Origin: Rhizobium sp. SL86
GTDB lineage: Bacteria > Pseudomonadota > Alphaproteobacteria > Rhizobiales > Rhizobiaceae
NCBI RefSeq assembly: GCF_026672545.1
Contig: NZ_JAPPRJ010000001.1
Span: 434,001-498,000, forward strand
Length of the DNA stretch: 64,000 nucleotides
Reading direction: 5' to 3'
Below, piece after piece: positions 8,261-15,648 of the stretch. Positions within the stretch are counted from its first letter, which is position 1. Each line of letters begins with the position of its first letter. The notes beneath the pieces were generated by a model. That model was given only the letters and a program-made list of their open reading frames with translations. It was not told the DNA's origin and ran no database searches. A program made the position numbers and the translations under genes.

Positions 8261-9604
8261 ATGCCGCCTCGTTTCCGTCGTTCCAAGGTCTTTCGCCGTT
8301 CCCGCGTGATGCGTGGCTCCTGGGCGGTGTGGAAACCGCGGATCGTCTTTTGGATCGGCGCCATTGCGATCGGCGTCGTCAGCGTCGGTTTTGCCGCGGC
8401 GGCCGACCATGCGCAGCATCTGTTCCGCGTGCTGCTGGAAAGCTCAGCGCAGAGTTTCCTTCTGCCGCTTGTGCTGACGCCGGCCGGTTTTGCGCTCTGC
8501 GCCTATCTGTCGATCCGCTTCTTTCCCAATTCGCAAGGCAGCGGCATTCCGCAGGCGATCGCCGCACGCCATCTCAACGACGAAACCTCGCGCGGGCTGT
8601 TGCTGTCGCTGAAGATTGCCGCGGGCAAGGTGCTGTTGACGATCGTCGGCCTGTTCTGCGGCGCGTCGATCGGCCGCGAGGGGCCAACGGTGCAGGTGGG
8701 CGCGGCGATCATGCTGGCGAGCGGGCGCATCGGCGGCATGGCACAGGCGCGCGGGCTCATCCTGGCAGGCTCTGCCGCCGGCATTGCCGCCGCCTTCAAC
8801 ACGCCGCTGGCCGGCATCGTCTTTGCCATCGAGGAGATGAGCCGCACCTTCGAATCGCGTGCCAACGGGCTGGTGCTGACAGCGGTCATCCTCTCCGGCC
8901 TTGCAGCGCTCGGCCTCGTCGGCAGCTATACCTATTTCGGCGAAACCAATGTGGCGGCTGTCGCCGCCACCGACTGGCTGCTGGTGCCGGTCTGCGGCCT
9001 TGCCGGCGGCGCACTTGGCGCGCTGTTCAGCGCCGGCGCGCTTGAGGTGGCCAGACGGCTTCGCCGGTTCGCACAGCCGGCACCGATGAAGCGCATGGTT
9101 GCCACGGCGACCGTCGCGGGGCTTGCGGTCGCGGTCATCGGCATCCTGTCGGGCGGCGATACGTTCGGCACGGGTTATGAACAGTCACGCGCGATCCTGG
9201 AAGGCCAGGCGCCCTCGCCGCTGCTGTTTGTCGAAAAATTCCTCTCCACCTTCCTCTCGATGGCGTCCGGCATTCCGGGCGGCATCTTTGCGCCGTCGCT
9301 GACGGTCGGCGTCAGCCTCGGCGGCACACTGGCCAGCTTTGTCGGCGGCAATATCGCGCTCGGTGCTGTGCTCGGCATGGCCGGTTATTTCGCCGGCGTG
9401 GTGCAGGCGCCGATGACCGCCTTCGTCATCATCATCGAGATGACCGGCAACCAGGGCTCGGTGATCCCGATCATGGCGGCCTCGATGATCGGTTATGTCA
9501 CCTCACGGCTGCTTGCGCCGGAACCGCTTTATCACGGCCTGTCACGCCCCGTCCTGGCGCAGGCCCTGCGGGCCAAACGCAACGAGGATGCCGCCCGGAT
9601 CTGA
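8261..9604 (+). CDS. ClC-family chloride channel / H+:Cl- antiporter
   Basis: The 447-residue membrane protein has the ClC signature motifs in order: GSGIPQAIAARHL near residue 95 (chloride-binding serine), GREGPTVQVGAA near residue 140 (gating glutamate), and GIPGGIFAPSLTVG near residue 340. FAIEEMS near residue 190 retains the intracellular glutamate (E203 in E. coli ClcA), so proton-coupled exchange is likely rather than a pure channel. It has no C-terminal CBS domains. The N-terminus is arginine-rich before the first helix. It may serve in acid resistance or charge balance. The gene stands alone, between a terminator and the TRAP operon. Confidence 0.93.
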   Translation: MPPRFRRSKVFRRSRVMRGSWAVWKPRIVFWIGAIAIGVVSVGFAAAADHAQHLFRVLLESSAQSFLLPLVLTPAGFALCAYLSIRFFPNSQGSGIPQAIAARHLNDETSRGLLLSLKIAAGKVLLTIVGLFCGASIGREGPTVQVGAAIMLASGRIGGMAQARGLILAGSAAGIAAAFNTPLAGIVFAIEEMSRTFESRANGLVLTAVILSGLAALGLVGSYTYFGETNVAAVAATDWLLVPVCGLAGGALGALFSAGALEVARRLRRFAQPAPMKRMVATATVAGLAVAVIGILSGGDTFGTGYEQSRAILEGQAPSPLLFVEKFLSTFLSMASGIPGGIFAPSLTVGVSLGGTLASFVGGNIALGAVLGMAGYFAGVVQAPMTAFVIIIEMTGNQGSVIPIMAASMIGYVTSRLLAPEPLYHGLSRPVLAQALRAKRNEDAARI

Positions 9605-9881
9605 GCACGGAGCCGGGAATTTCCCCTGAAAACGGGCTTCGGGAGGTTATCCGCCCCGGAGAATGCTATCTGCCATAATCATATGGTTATGCATGTCATG
9701 CCAATTTTTATTTGCGGGCTTTATCCGCTTCTGTAAGCATAACCGTCATGGAAGACTGCGAGTAGAGGATAGCGGCATTCCGGGAGACGCGGGAACAGCA
9801 AAGAGGGCTGTTTTTCGATGGTCGCGGGGACTGCCGGTCTTCGGTCTTTACATATCAATGCTGGCGCGATGGGAGGAGAAC

Positions 9882-10916
9882 ATGTTGCGCAACCTTATGC
9901 TGGCCGGAATTTCCGGTGTCGCCCTTATGATGTCCGGCGTTTCCGCCTTTGCCGCGGATGTCACCCTGAAACTGCACCAGATGCTGCCGCCCCAGGCAAC
10001 CATCCCGGCCAAGGTTCTCGAACCCTGGGCGAAGAAGGTCGAAGCCGATTCGAAGGGCCGCATCGTCGTCGAACTCTATCCCTCCATGCAGCTCGGCGGC
10101 CGTCCTGCGGACCTGGTGGATCAGGTGAAGGACGGCGTGGTGGATCTGATCTGGACGGTGATCGGTTATACGCCGGGCCGCTTCCCGAAGACGGAAGCCT
10201 TCGAACTGCCCTTCATGGTCACGACCGCCGAAGCGACCTCGCTCGCCTTCCAGGATTATTACGAAAAGCACCTGAAGGATGAGCTGAAGGACTACCATGT
10301 TCTGGCCGTGCACACACATGGTCCGGGCCTCATCCACACCATCGGCTCGAAGCCGGTGAAGTCACTCGACGACATGAAGGGCCTGAAGCTGCGCGGCACC
10401 TCGAAGGTCGTCAACCAGATGCTCGAAGCCATGGGCGCTTCGGCCATCGGCATGCCGGTGACCGCCGTACCGGAATCGCTGTCGAAGAGCGTCATCGACG
10501 GCACCGTCGTTCCGTGGGAAGTGACGCCCTCGATCAAGATCGCCGAACTGGCGCCGAACCACACCCAGTTCTCCGGCAAATACGGCCTCTACACGGGCAC
10601 CTTCCTGTTCGCGATGAACAAGGACAGCTATGACGCCATGCCGGATGATCTGAAGAAGATCATCGATGCCAATTCCGGCAAGGATCTGGCGCGCATGTTC
10701 GGCCAGGTGATGGATGCCGGTGACAAGCGCGGCAAGGAACTGGCCGACAAGGCCGGCAACACGACGATCACGCTCGACGAAGCCGAAACCGCCAAGTGGA
10801 AGGCACAGGGCGAAGCCGTCACCAAGAAGTGGGTTGCCGACATGGACGCCAAGGGCCTCAACGGCACCGGCCTCTACAAGGACGCGCTCGACCTGATCGC
10901 GCAGTATTCGAAATAA
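9882..10916 (+). CDS. dctP: TRAP transporter solute-binding protein (DctP family)
   Basis: The 344-residue periplasmic protein captures a solute, usually an organic acid, and delivers it to the DctQ/DctM permease encoded next. A Sec signal peptide (LMLAGISGVALMMSGVSAFA, cleaved before ADVTLKLHQ) is clear. The DctP motifs LRGTSKVVNQMLEAMGA, with the ligand-binding arginine, and VPESLSKSVIDGTV are present. The frame stays open upstream, but ATG 9882 is preferred because GGGAGGAGAA lies just before it and the signal peptide begins there. The substrate cannot be read from the sequence. The 277 bases upstream carry AT-rich stretches and probably the promoter. Confidence 0.93.
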   Translation: MLRNLMLAGISGVALMMSGVSAFAADVTLKLHQMLPPQATIPAKVLEPWAKKVEADSKGRIVVELYPSMQLGGRPADLVDQVKDGVVDLIWTVIGYTPGRFPKTEAFELPFMVTTAEATSLAFQDYYEKHLKDELKDYHVLAVHTHGPGLIHTIGSKPVKSLDDMKGLKLRGTSKVVNQMLEAMGASAIGMPVTAVPESLSKSVIDGTVVPWEVTPSIKIAELAPNHTQFSGKYGLYTGTFLFAMNKDSYDAMPDDLKKIIDANSGKDLARMFGQVMDAGDKRGKELADKAGNTTITLDEAETAKWKAQGEAVTKKWVADMDAKGLNGTGLYKDALDLIAQYSK

Positions 10917-10930
10917 GTCTTTTCCCTCAC

Positions 10931-10970
10931 ATCCAGGCGGTTTGCTGAACGCAAAGCGCCTGGATTTTTC
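10931..10970 (+). terminator. Hairpin between dctP and dctQ (attenuator or mRNA stabiliser)
   Basis: ATCCAGGCG (10931-10939) pairs perfectly with CGCCTGGAT (10957-10965) and is followed by TTTTC. The hairpin lies inside an operon, after the binding-protein gene. This fits the frequent need for more binding protein than permease, met by partial termination or 3'-end protection. Confidence 0.75.
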
Positions 10971-10993
10971 TATCGATACAAGGATGTGCCGCA

Positions 10994-11533
10994 ATGGCAA
11001 CCGTTCCCCCGACTGCCCTTGATCGTTTCGAACGCTGGACCAACGGCCTCGCAACCGCCCTCGTCGCGGTTGGCGGGCTCTGTCTCGTCGGGGCCAGCGT
11101 CTTGACCGGTCTTTCGATCATGGGATCACTGGCCGTCCGTCCCATTCCAGGCGAAATCGAGATCGTCGAGGCGCTGTGCGGGCTGGCCGTCTTCGCTTTC
11201 CTGCCCTTTTGCCAGCTGCGTCGCGGCCATGTCGGCGTCGATCTTCTGATCAGCGCCTTCGGCCCGAAGGCGATGAACTGGACGCAGCTTGCCGGCGACG
11301 TCATCATCACCGTGCTGATCGGGCTTTTGACCTGGCGTCACTGGGTGGGTTTCATGGACAAGCTCGGCAATGGCGAGACGACCCCGCTCCTGCTCATTCC
11401 CGTGTGGTGGGGTTATGCGATCGCGCTCGTCCTGCTCGCCGCCAACCTGATCACCTGTCTTTTTGTCATTCTGGCTGACCTGCGCGACATTCGCCATGGC
11501 AACGCCATCGTCGCGTCTGTCGGAGTTCATTGA
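10994..11533 (+). CDS. dctQ: TRAP transporter small permease subunit (DctQ family)
   Basis: The 179-residue integral membrane protein has four predicted transmembrane helices, including LVAVGGLCLVGASVLTGL and YAIALVLLAANLITCLFVI. It also has the DctQ segment IEIVEALCGLAVFAFLPFCQ with QLRRGHVGVDLL. It forms the transport complex with DctM in the inner membrane, driven by the sodium or proton gradient. Its stop overlaps the dctM start by one base (TGATG), so the two are co-translated. Length and order (P, Q, M) are normal for the family. Confidence 0.92.
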   Translation: MATVPPTALDRFERWTNGLATALVAVGGLCLVGASVLTGLSIMGSLAVRPIPGEIEIVEALCGLAVFAFLPFCQLRRGHVGVDLLISAFGPKAMNWTQLAGDVIITVLIGLLTWRHWVGFMDKLGNGETTPLLLIPVWWGYAIALVLLAANLITCLFVILADLRDIRHGNAIVASVGVH

Positions 11534-12846
11534 TGAGCAGCATTGAAATCGGACTCTGGTCCTTCCCCGTCCTGATCCTCCTCATCTTCCTGCGCGTGCC
11601 GATCGGCGCGGCCATGCTCGCCGTCGGCACGATCGGCGTCTATCTGGTGCTCGGCCGCTGGACACCGATTCTGGCCCAGATGAAATCGCTGACCTGGACG
11701 ACCTATGCCAATTATTCGCTCTCCATCGTGCCGCTGTTCCTGCTGATGGGACAGTTTGCGGCGCGTGGCGGCATGAGCCAGGCGCTGTTTAATGCCGCCG
11801 CCGCCTTTGTCGGTCACCGAAAAGGCGGCGTTGCGATGGCGGCGATCGGTGCAAGCGCCGGTTTCGGTTCGATCTGCGGCTCTTCGCTCGCCACAGCTGC
11901 GACCATGGCGCAGGTGGCACTGCCGGAACTGCGTCGCCACGGTTATGCGGGCGGCCTTTCCACCGCAGCGCTTGCAGCCGGCGGCACGCTCGGCATCCTC
12001 ATTCCGCCGTCGGTCGTGCTGGTCATCTACGCGATCCTGACCGAACAGAATATCGCCAAGCTTTTCCTCGCGGCCTTCGTGCCCGGCATCATCGCGGCCA
12101 TCTCCTATCTCATCGTGATTGCCATCTATGTGCGCCTGAAACCGGAATCGGCAGGCCAGGCGCCCCGCATGCCCTGGAAGGACCGGATCCCCGCCCTCAT
12201 CGCCGTCTGGCCGGTGGCGCTGATCTTCTTCCTCGTCGTCGGCGGCATCTATCTCGGCTGGTTCACGCCGACACAGGCCGCTGCCGTCGGCGCGGCAGGC
12301 ACGGGCCTTGTCGCCTGGGCGAATGGCGGGCTCGACCGCAAATCGCTGCTCGACTGCTTCAAGGAAACCGCGGTGTCCACCGGCATGATCTTCTTCATCG
12401 TGCTGGGTGCCTCGGTGTTCAACTCCTTCATCGCGTTTTCGCGGCTGCCGCAGGTGGGGGCCGAATGGGTGACGGCGCAGGGCTTCTCGCCGATGACGGT
12501 GCTGATCATCATCCTGGTGCTCTACATCATCTTCGGCTGCATCATGGATTCGCTGTCGATGATCGTGCTGACGGTGCCGATCTTCTTCCCGATCGTGACC
12601 GCCATGGATTACGGTCTGTCACCGGAACAGTTCGCCATCTGGTTCGGCATCCTCGTGCTGATGGTGGCCGAGATCGGCATGATCACGCCACCGGTGGGGC
12701 TGAACCTCTTCATCATATCCGCGATGGCGCGCGAGGTGCCGGTGCGCGAGACCTACAGGGGCATCGTTCCCTTCGTCTCGGCAGACCTGCTGCGCATCGT
12801 CCTGCTGACGGCCTTCCCGATCATCTCGGTCTTCCTGATCAGCTGA
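11533..12846 (+). CDS. dctM: TRAP transporter large permease subunit (DctM family)
   Basis: The 437-residue protein is a many-helix membrane permease of the DctM/SiaM family. Typical segments are FLRVPIGAAMLAVGTIGVYL at the start, GASAGFGSICGSSLATAATM, GGTLGILIPPSVVLVIYAIL, and EIGMITPPVGLNLFIISAMA near the end. It carries the ion-coupled translocation pathway for the solute bound by the upstream DctP. The ATG at 11533 is used; a TTG one codon earlier is an unlikely alternative. A strong terminator follows at 12876. Confidence 0.94.
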   Translation: MSSIEIGLWSFPVLILLIFLRVPIGAAMLAVGTIGVYLVLGRWTPILAQMKSLTWTTYANYSLSIVPLFLLMGQFAARGGMSQALFNAAAAFVGHRKGGVAMAAIGASAGFGSICGSSLATAATMAQVALPELRRHGYAGGLSTAALAAGGTLGILIPPSVVLVIYAILTEQNIAKLFLAAFVPGIIAAISYLIVIAIYVRLKPESAGQAPRMPWKDRIPALIAVWPVALIFFLVVGGIYLGWFTPTQAAAVGAAGTGLVAWANGGLDRKSLLDCFKETAVSTGMIFFIVLGASVFNSFIAFSRLPQVGAEWVTAQGFSPMTVLIIILVLYIIFGCIMDSLSMIVLTVPIFFPIVTAMDYGLSPEQFAIWFGILVLMVAEIGMITPPVGLNLFIISAMAREVPVRETYRGIVPFVSADLLRIVLLTAFPIISVFLIS

Positions 12847-12875
12847 CGGTCACCGCCACAAACAAAACAATCGGC

Positions 12876-12905
12876 AAAGCGCGTCCCTCGGGGCGCGCTT
12901 TTTGC
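12876..12905 (+). terminator. Intrinsic terminator after dctM
   Basis: AAAGCGCG (12876-12883) and CGCGCTTT (12894-12901) form a perfect stem with an inner CCC/GGG extension, followed by TTTG. It lies 30 bases after the dctM stop. Confidence 0.85.
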
Positions 12906-13117
12906 GTTCGTGGCAGATGTCGCGAGCGGCAGCATCGCAAGCCATTCTCATTGGTTGCATGGTTAAATAAAGCTCGCTTTACGTGTATAATTCACTGGAC
13001 ACGCAGAGGCTGTATTGCTATAAAGCAAGCAACAAATAATTACATAAGACAGAGCACCCACCATTCAATCACAGAGCAGTCGGACAGTGCGGCATAGGCC
13101 GCCTGGGGAGGTCAGCG
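12906..13117 (+). promoter_or_regulatory. AT-rich leader and putative promoter of the PatG-like protease operon
   Basis: This stretch is clearly richer in A and T than its surroundings and holds no gene. A perfect TATAAT lies at 12986-12991 in the context CGTGTATAATTC. At the proper distance upstream there is only TTAAAT (12963-12968) as a poor -35 element. A ribosome binding site (GGGGAGG, about 13105-13111) precedes the ATG at 13118. The base composition contrast could mark a transferred segment. The promoter call is inference. Confidence 0.4.
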
Positions 13118-15025
13118 ATGCCCGAAGACCAGAGCATGCCTGCAGTCGATCTCTTCGATGGCGGGCGGGACGATATCGTGATCGCGATCCTTGACGGAGA
13201 CGCCGATCTCACCCATCCGAGCCTGGAGGGGGCCCGGGTCAGCCGCATCGGCCCCTTCTTTCCGGATGATATTCATCAATCGAAACAAAGATTTGGCCGC
13301 GATCATGGAACGGCGATCGCAAGTCTGATCTTCGGCCAGCCGGCGACGGCTGCAACCGGGCTTGCCTGGCGCTGCCGGGGTGTGATCCGCCCCATCTACC
13401 GGGATGGCAAAGACGGGATCGAACCGGCGAGCCAGGAGGACCTTGCGGTGGCAATCCGCGAGGTGATGGCCGCCGGCGCGGACATCATCAACATCAGCGG
13501 CGGCGAGCCGAGCGGGGACCTCACGATCCATCCGGACCTTGCTGCAGCACTTGCAGATGCAGAAGCCCAGAATGTACTTCTGGTTGCAGCCGCCGGCAAC
13601 GAGGGTTGCGACTGCGCCCATATTCCGGCGCTCGCACCCAGCGTGCTCGCCGTTGGCGCCATCGACCCGGACGGATTGCCTCTGCCCTCCAGCAACTGGG
13701 GCGACCACTACGCCCGGCACGGCATCGTCGCCCAGGGCGAAGGCCTGGTGGTTGCCGCCGCAGGCGGAAGCGTGAAACAGCCGCGCGGGACCAGCATTTC
13801 GGCGGCGCTCGTGTCCGGCGCTGCGGCTCTCCTCCTCTCGGCCGCCCGCAAGGCCGGGCTTTCGATCGGCGCTCCCCTCCTTCGAGACGCTCTCGTCTCC
13901 GGCGCAGAACGCGTCGATGGAGAGGACGCCCACAAATACCTGGCAGGTCGCATCGATCTTACCGGTGCGCTCACCCGGCTTCTTCCCCATGTCCAACCCC
14001 CAAACAGCCAAGCAGAGGTAGTCATGACTGAGATTGATGTTTCGGATGCCCCTCATGGGGATCACAACCCTTCGTTCCACCCGACCGCAGCCGATGCATC
14101 GGCCCGGCTGGCGCCCTCGACAGTCGACACCCGTGCCGCCGTGCCGACCGTAGCACAGGCACCGTCGCGCATGACGGGCATCCGACCGCACGAAGAAGAG
14201 CAGGATTGCCCGACCTGTGCCAAGGGCACCGGCGAAGGGGCTCCGCTCATCTACGCGCTCGGCACGTTGAGCTATGATCTGGGCAGCGATACGCGCCGTC
14301 GCTCGCTGCTCTCCTCCTTCGACGAAAAGGCGCTGAGCGATCCCTCCGCCATGCTGAAGGAACTGAAGAAAGCGCAGAATGCGCCGCTCGCCGAGGCGAT
14401 CACCTGGATCCTGTCGGTGGATGAAGTGCCGCTCTACGCAGTCCGTCCCGCCGGCGCCTTTGCGGCGGAGACCTACAAACAACTGGTCGGCTTCCTGGAC
14501 GATCATCTGAACGAAGGGGCCGAGCGCATTTCCCTGCCCGGCGTACTTGATGGGCACGTGGCCCTGCCCGGTGGGCTGATCCTGCCTGTGGTCGTGCCGG
14601 AAATGCGCGGCATGTACAGCTGGACGACGTCCGAACTGGTCAAGAGCCTGATGGCCGGCATCACCGCCGAAAAGGCCGCCGACCGCGAGGCCGCCATCGG
14701 CAACTTCCTGGAGCGCATCTATTTCGAGATCCGCAATCCCGGTCAGGAACCGCAGGACCGGGCGCTGAACTTTGCCGCCACCCAGGCCTACCAGGTCGAG
14801 AAAGTGTTCGAAAGTGCGATGAAGGAGGATCTGCAGCTCGATGGCATCGAGGTGGAGAAAAGCCCCATTGCCCGTCCGAACTCCGACAGCTGGGATGTCA
14901 AGCTGACCTTCTTCAATCCGATGCGTCGGTTGGAGGAAGCCAGAATGATCTTCCGGTTCACCGTTGACGTCTCCGACGTCATTCCCGTGATGGTCGGAAA
15001 AGTACGCCAGTGGCGCGCCTACTGA
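13118..15025 (+). CDS. PatA/PatG-like cyanobactin-maturation-type subtilisin with PatG C-terminal domains
   Basis: This 635-residue protein joins an S8 serine protease to the non-catalytic C-terminal domains of PatG. The triad is visible as Asp26 (IAILDGDADLTHP), His63 (RDHGTAIASLI) and Ser226 (GTSISAALVSGAAALL), with Asn161 (AAAGNEG) as oxyanion residue. Residues about 1-285 are the protease. A linker follows with a CPTC motif at 364-367. Residues about 376-635 match PatG: IYALGTLSYDLGSDTRRRS, VPLYAVRPAGAFAAETY, MRGMYSW, GIEVEKSPIARPNSDSWDVK and FTVDVSDVIPV. There is no signal peptide, so it acts in the cytoplasm. Two small peptide genes follow, suggesting it processes or cyclises a ribosomal peptide. 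No YcaO, oxidase or prenyltransferase gene is nearby. The family call is firm; the substrate is inferred. Confidence 0.88.
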   Translation: MPEDQSMPAVDLFDGGRDDIVIAILDGDADLTHPSLEGARVSRIGPFFPDDIHQSKQRFGRDHGTAIASLIFGQPATAATGLAWRCRGVIRPIYRDGKDGIEPASQEDLAVAIREVMAAGADIINISGGEPSGDLTIHPDLAAALADAEAQNVLLVAAAGNEGCDCAHIPALAPSVLAVGAIDPDGLPLPSSNWGDHYARHGIVAQGEGLVVAAAGGSVKQPRGTSISAALVSGAAALLLSAARKAGLSIGAPLLRDALVSGAERVDGEDAHKYLAGRIDLTGALTRLLPHVQPPNSQAEVVMTEIDVSDAPHGDHNPSFHPTAADASARLAPSTVDTRAAVPTVAQAPSRMTGIRPHEEEQDCPTCAKGTGEGAPLIYALGTLSYDLGSDTRRRSLLSSFDEKALSDPSAMLKELKKAQNAPLAEAITWILSVDEVPLYAVRPAGAFAAETYKQLVGFLDDHLNEGAERISLPGVLDGHVALPGGLILPVVVPEMRGMYSWTTSELVKSLMAGITAEKAADREAAIGNFLERIYFEIRNPGQEPQDRALNFAATQAYQVEKVFESAMKEDLQLDGIEVEKSPIARPNSDSWDVKLTFFNPMRRLEEARMIFRFTVDVSDVIPVMVGKVRQWRAY

Positions 15026-15068
15026 TCCGCCTCACTTCCGAAAGCAGCAACCGTGAAAGGATGAAATC

Positions 15069-15353
15069 ATGCGTCTACCCGTACAGACTGCCGGCGTCAT
15101 GCCGTCCACATCCCTTGCCGGCATCCGGCCCAGCATCAGTTTCTGCGCCTCGGTTTCGGTGCAGAACGGCCAGGTGTGCGTCAAAATTCCGATCCTCGGA
15201 ACCAAGTGCATCCCGATCCCCCTGCCGCTGCCCTCCGGCACGGCGGCCCAGGCCTGCGTCAGCACCTGCGGCTCCTGGATCCCGACCGGCGCCTGCATCA
15301 CGGTCACCGCGCTCGGAAAGCAGGTCGCTCACGAGTGCATCGGCTCCTGCTGA
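15069..15353 (+). CDS. Small eight-cysteine peptide, candidate substrate of the PatG-like protease
   Basis: This 94-residue protein starts 43 bases after the protease gene and has a good ribosome binding site (GAAAGGA) eight bases before its ATG. It has eight cysteines (residues 26, 37, 47, 63, 67, 76, 90, 94), few charged residues, and many Val, Ile, Pro, Ser, Thr and Gly. A two-fold repeat is suggested: NGQVCVKIPILGTK near residue 33 resembles PTGACITVTALGKQ near residue 72. No signal peptide is evident. I do not recognise the family. Position, size and Cys/Ser/Thr content make it a candidate ribosomal-peptide precursor, but no leader/core boundary is visible. A stable disulfide-linked or metal-binding protein is an alternative. 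Confidence 0.7.
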   Translation: MRLPVQTAGVMPSTSLAGIRPSISFCASVSVQNGQVCVKIPILGTKCIPIPLPLPSGTAAQACVSTCGSWIPTGACITVTALGKQVAHECIGSC

Positions 15354-15433
15354 GAGCTCCACTGACAACGTCCTCCGCTCCCTTGCCGGGGCGGGGGACG
15401 GCATCGTTCAAAATCCTTCGACGGAGGCCCATC

Positions 15434-15637
15434 ATGAGCAATGAGGATCAAGACGAGAAGCCGCAGCCGGCTGAGCCACGCCGCCGGATGCGCCTGCCCC
15501 CGATCATCAAGCCGGAAGATCGCGGTGTCGGCGACGTCATAGCGCGCTTGGCGGAATCGGCCGGCATCACCCCCTGCGGCGGTTGTCGCGAGCGGCAGCA
15601 GAGGCTCAACAACTGGATGCCGTTCCGGCATTCGTGA
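15434..15637 (+). CDS. Small CxxC-motif peptide (67 residues)
   Basis: The ATG at 15434 is preceded by ACGGAGG. The N-terminal third is acidic and proline-rich, followed by the basic stretch RRRMRLPPIIKPEDRG. The C-terminal half (GVGDVIARLAESAGI, then TPCGGCRERQQRLNNWMPF) matches a motif I know from small proteins of rhizobia and phages: G-D-x-I, then C-x-x-C-x-x-R and LN. Their function is unknown to me. The MRLPP run recalls the MRLPV start of the preceding peptide. It is the last gene of the protease operon, 80 bases after the eight-cysteine gene, and converges on acvB. It may be a second substrate, a carrier or an unrelated passenger. Confidence 0.7.
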   Translation: MSNEDQDEKPQPAEPRRRMRLPPIIKPEDRGVGDVIARLAESAGITPCGGCRERQQRLNNWMPFRHS

Positions 15638-15648
15638 GGGGCGTCTGG

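Noticed and set aside
13112..14557. A 481-codon open frame on the minus strand opposite the PatG-like gene
   Set aside because: It crosses the catalytic core of the protease gene and has no recognisable domain; the plus strand explains the region.
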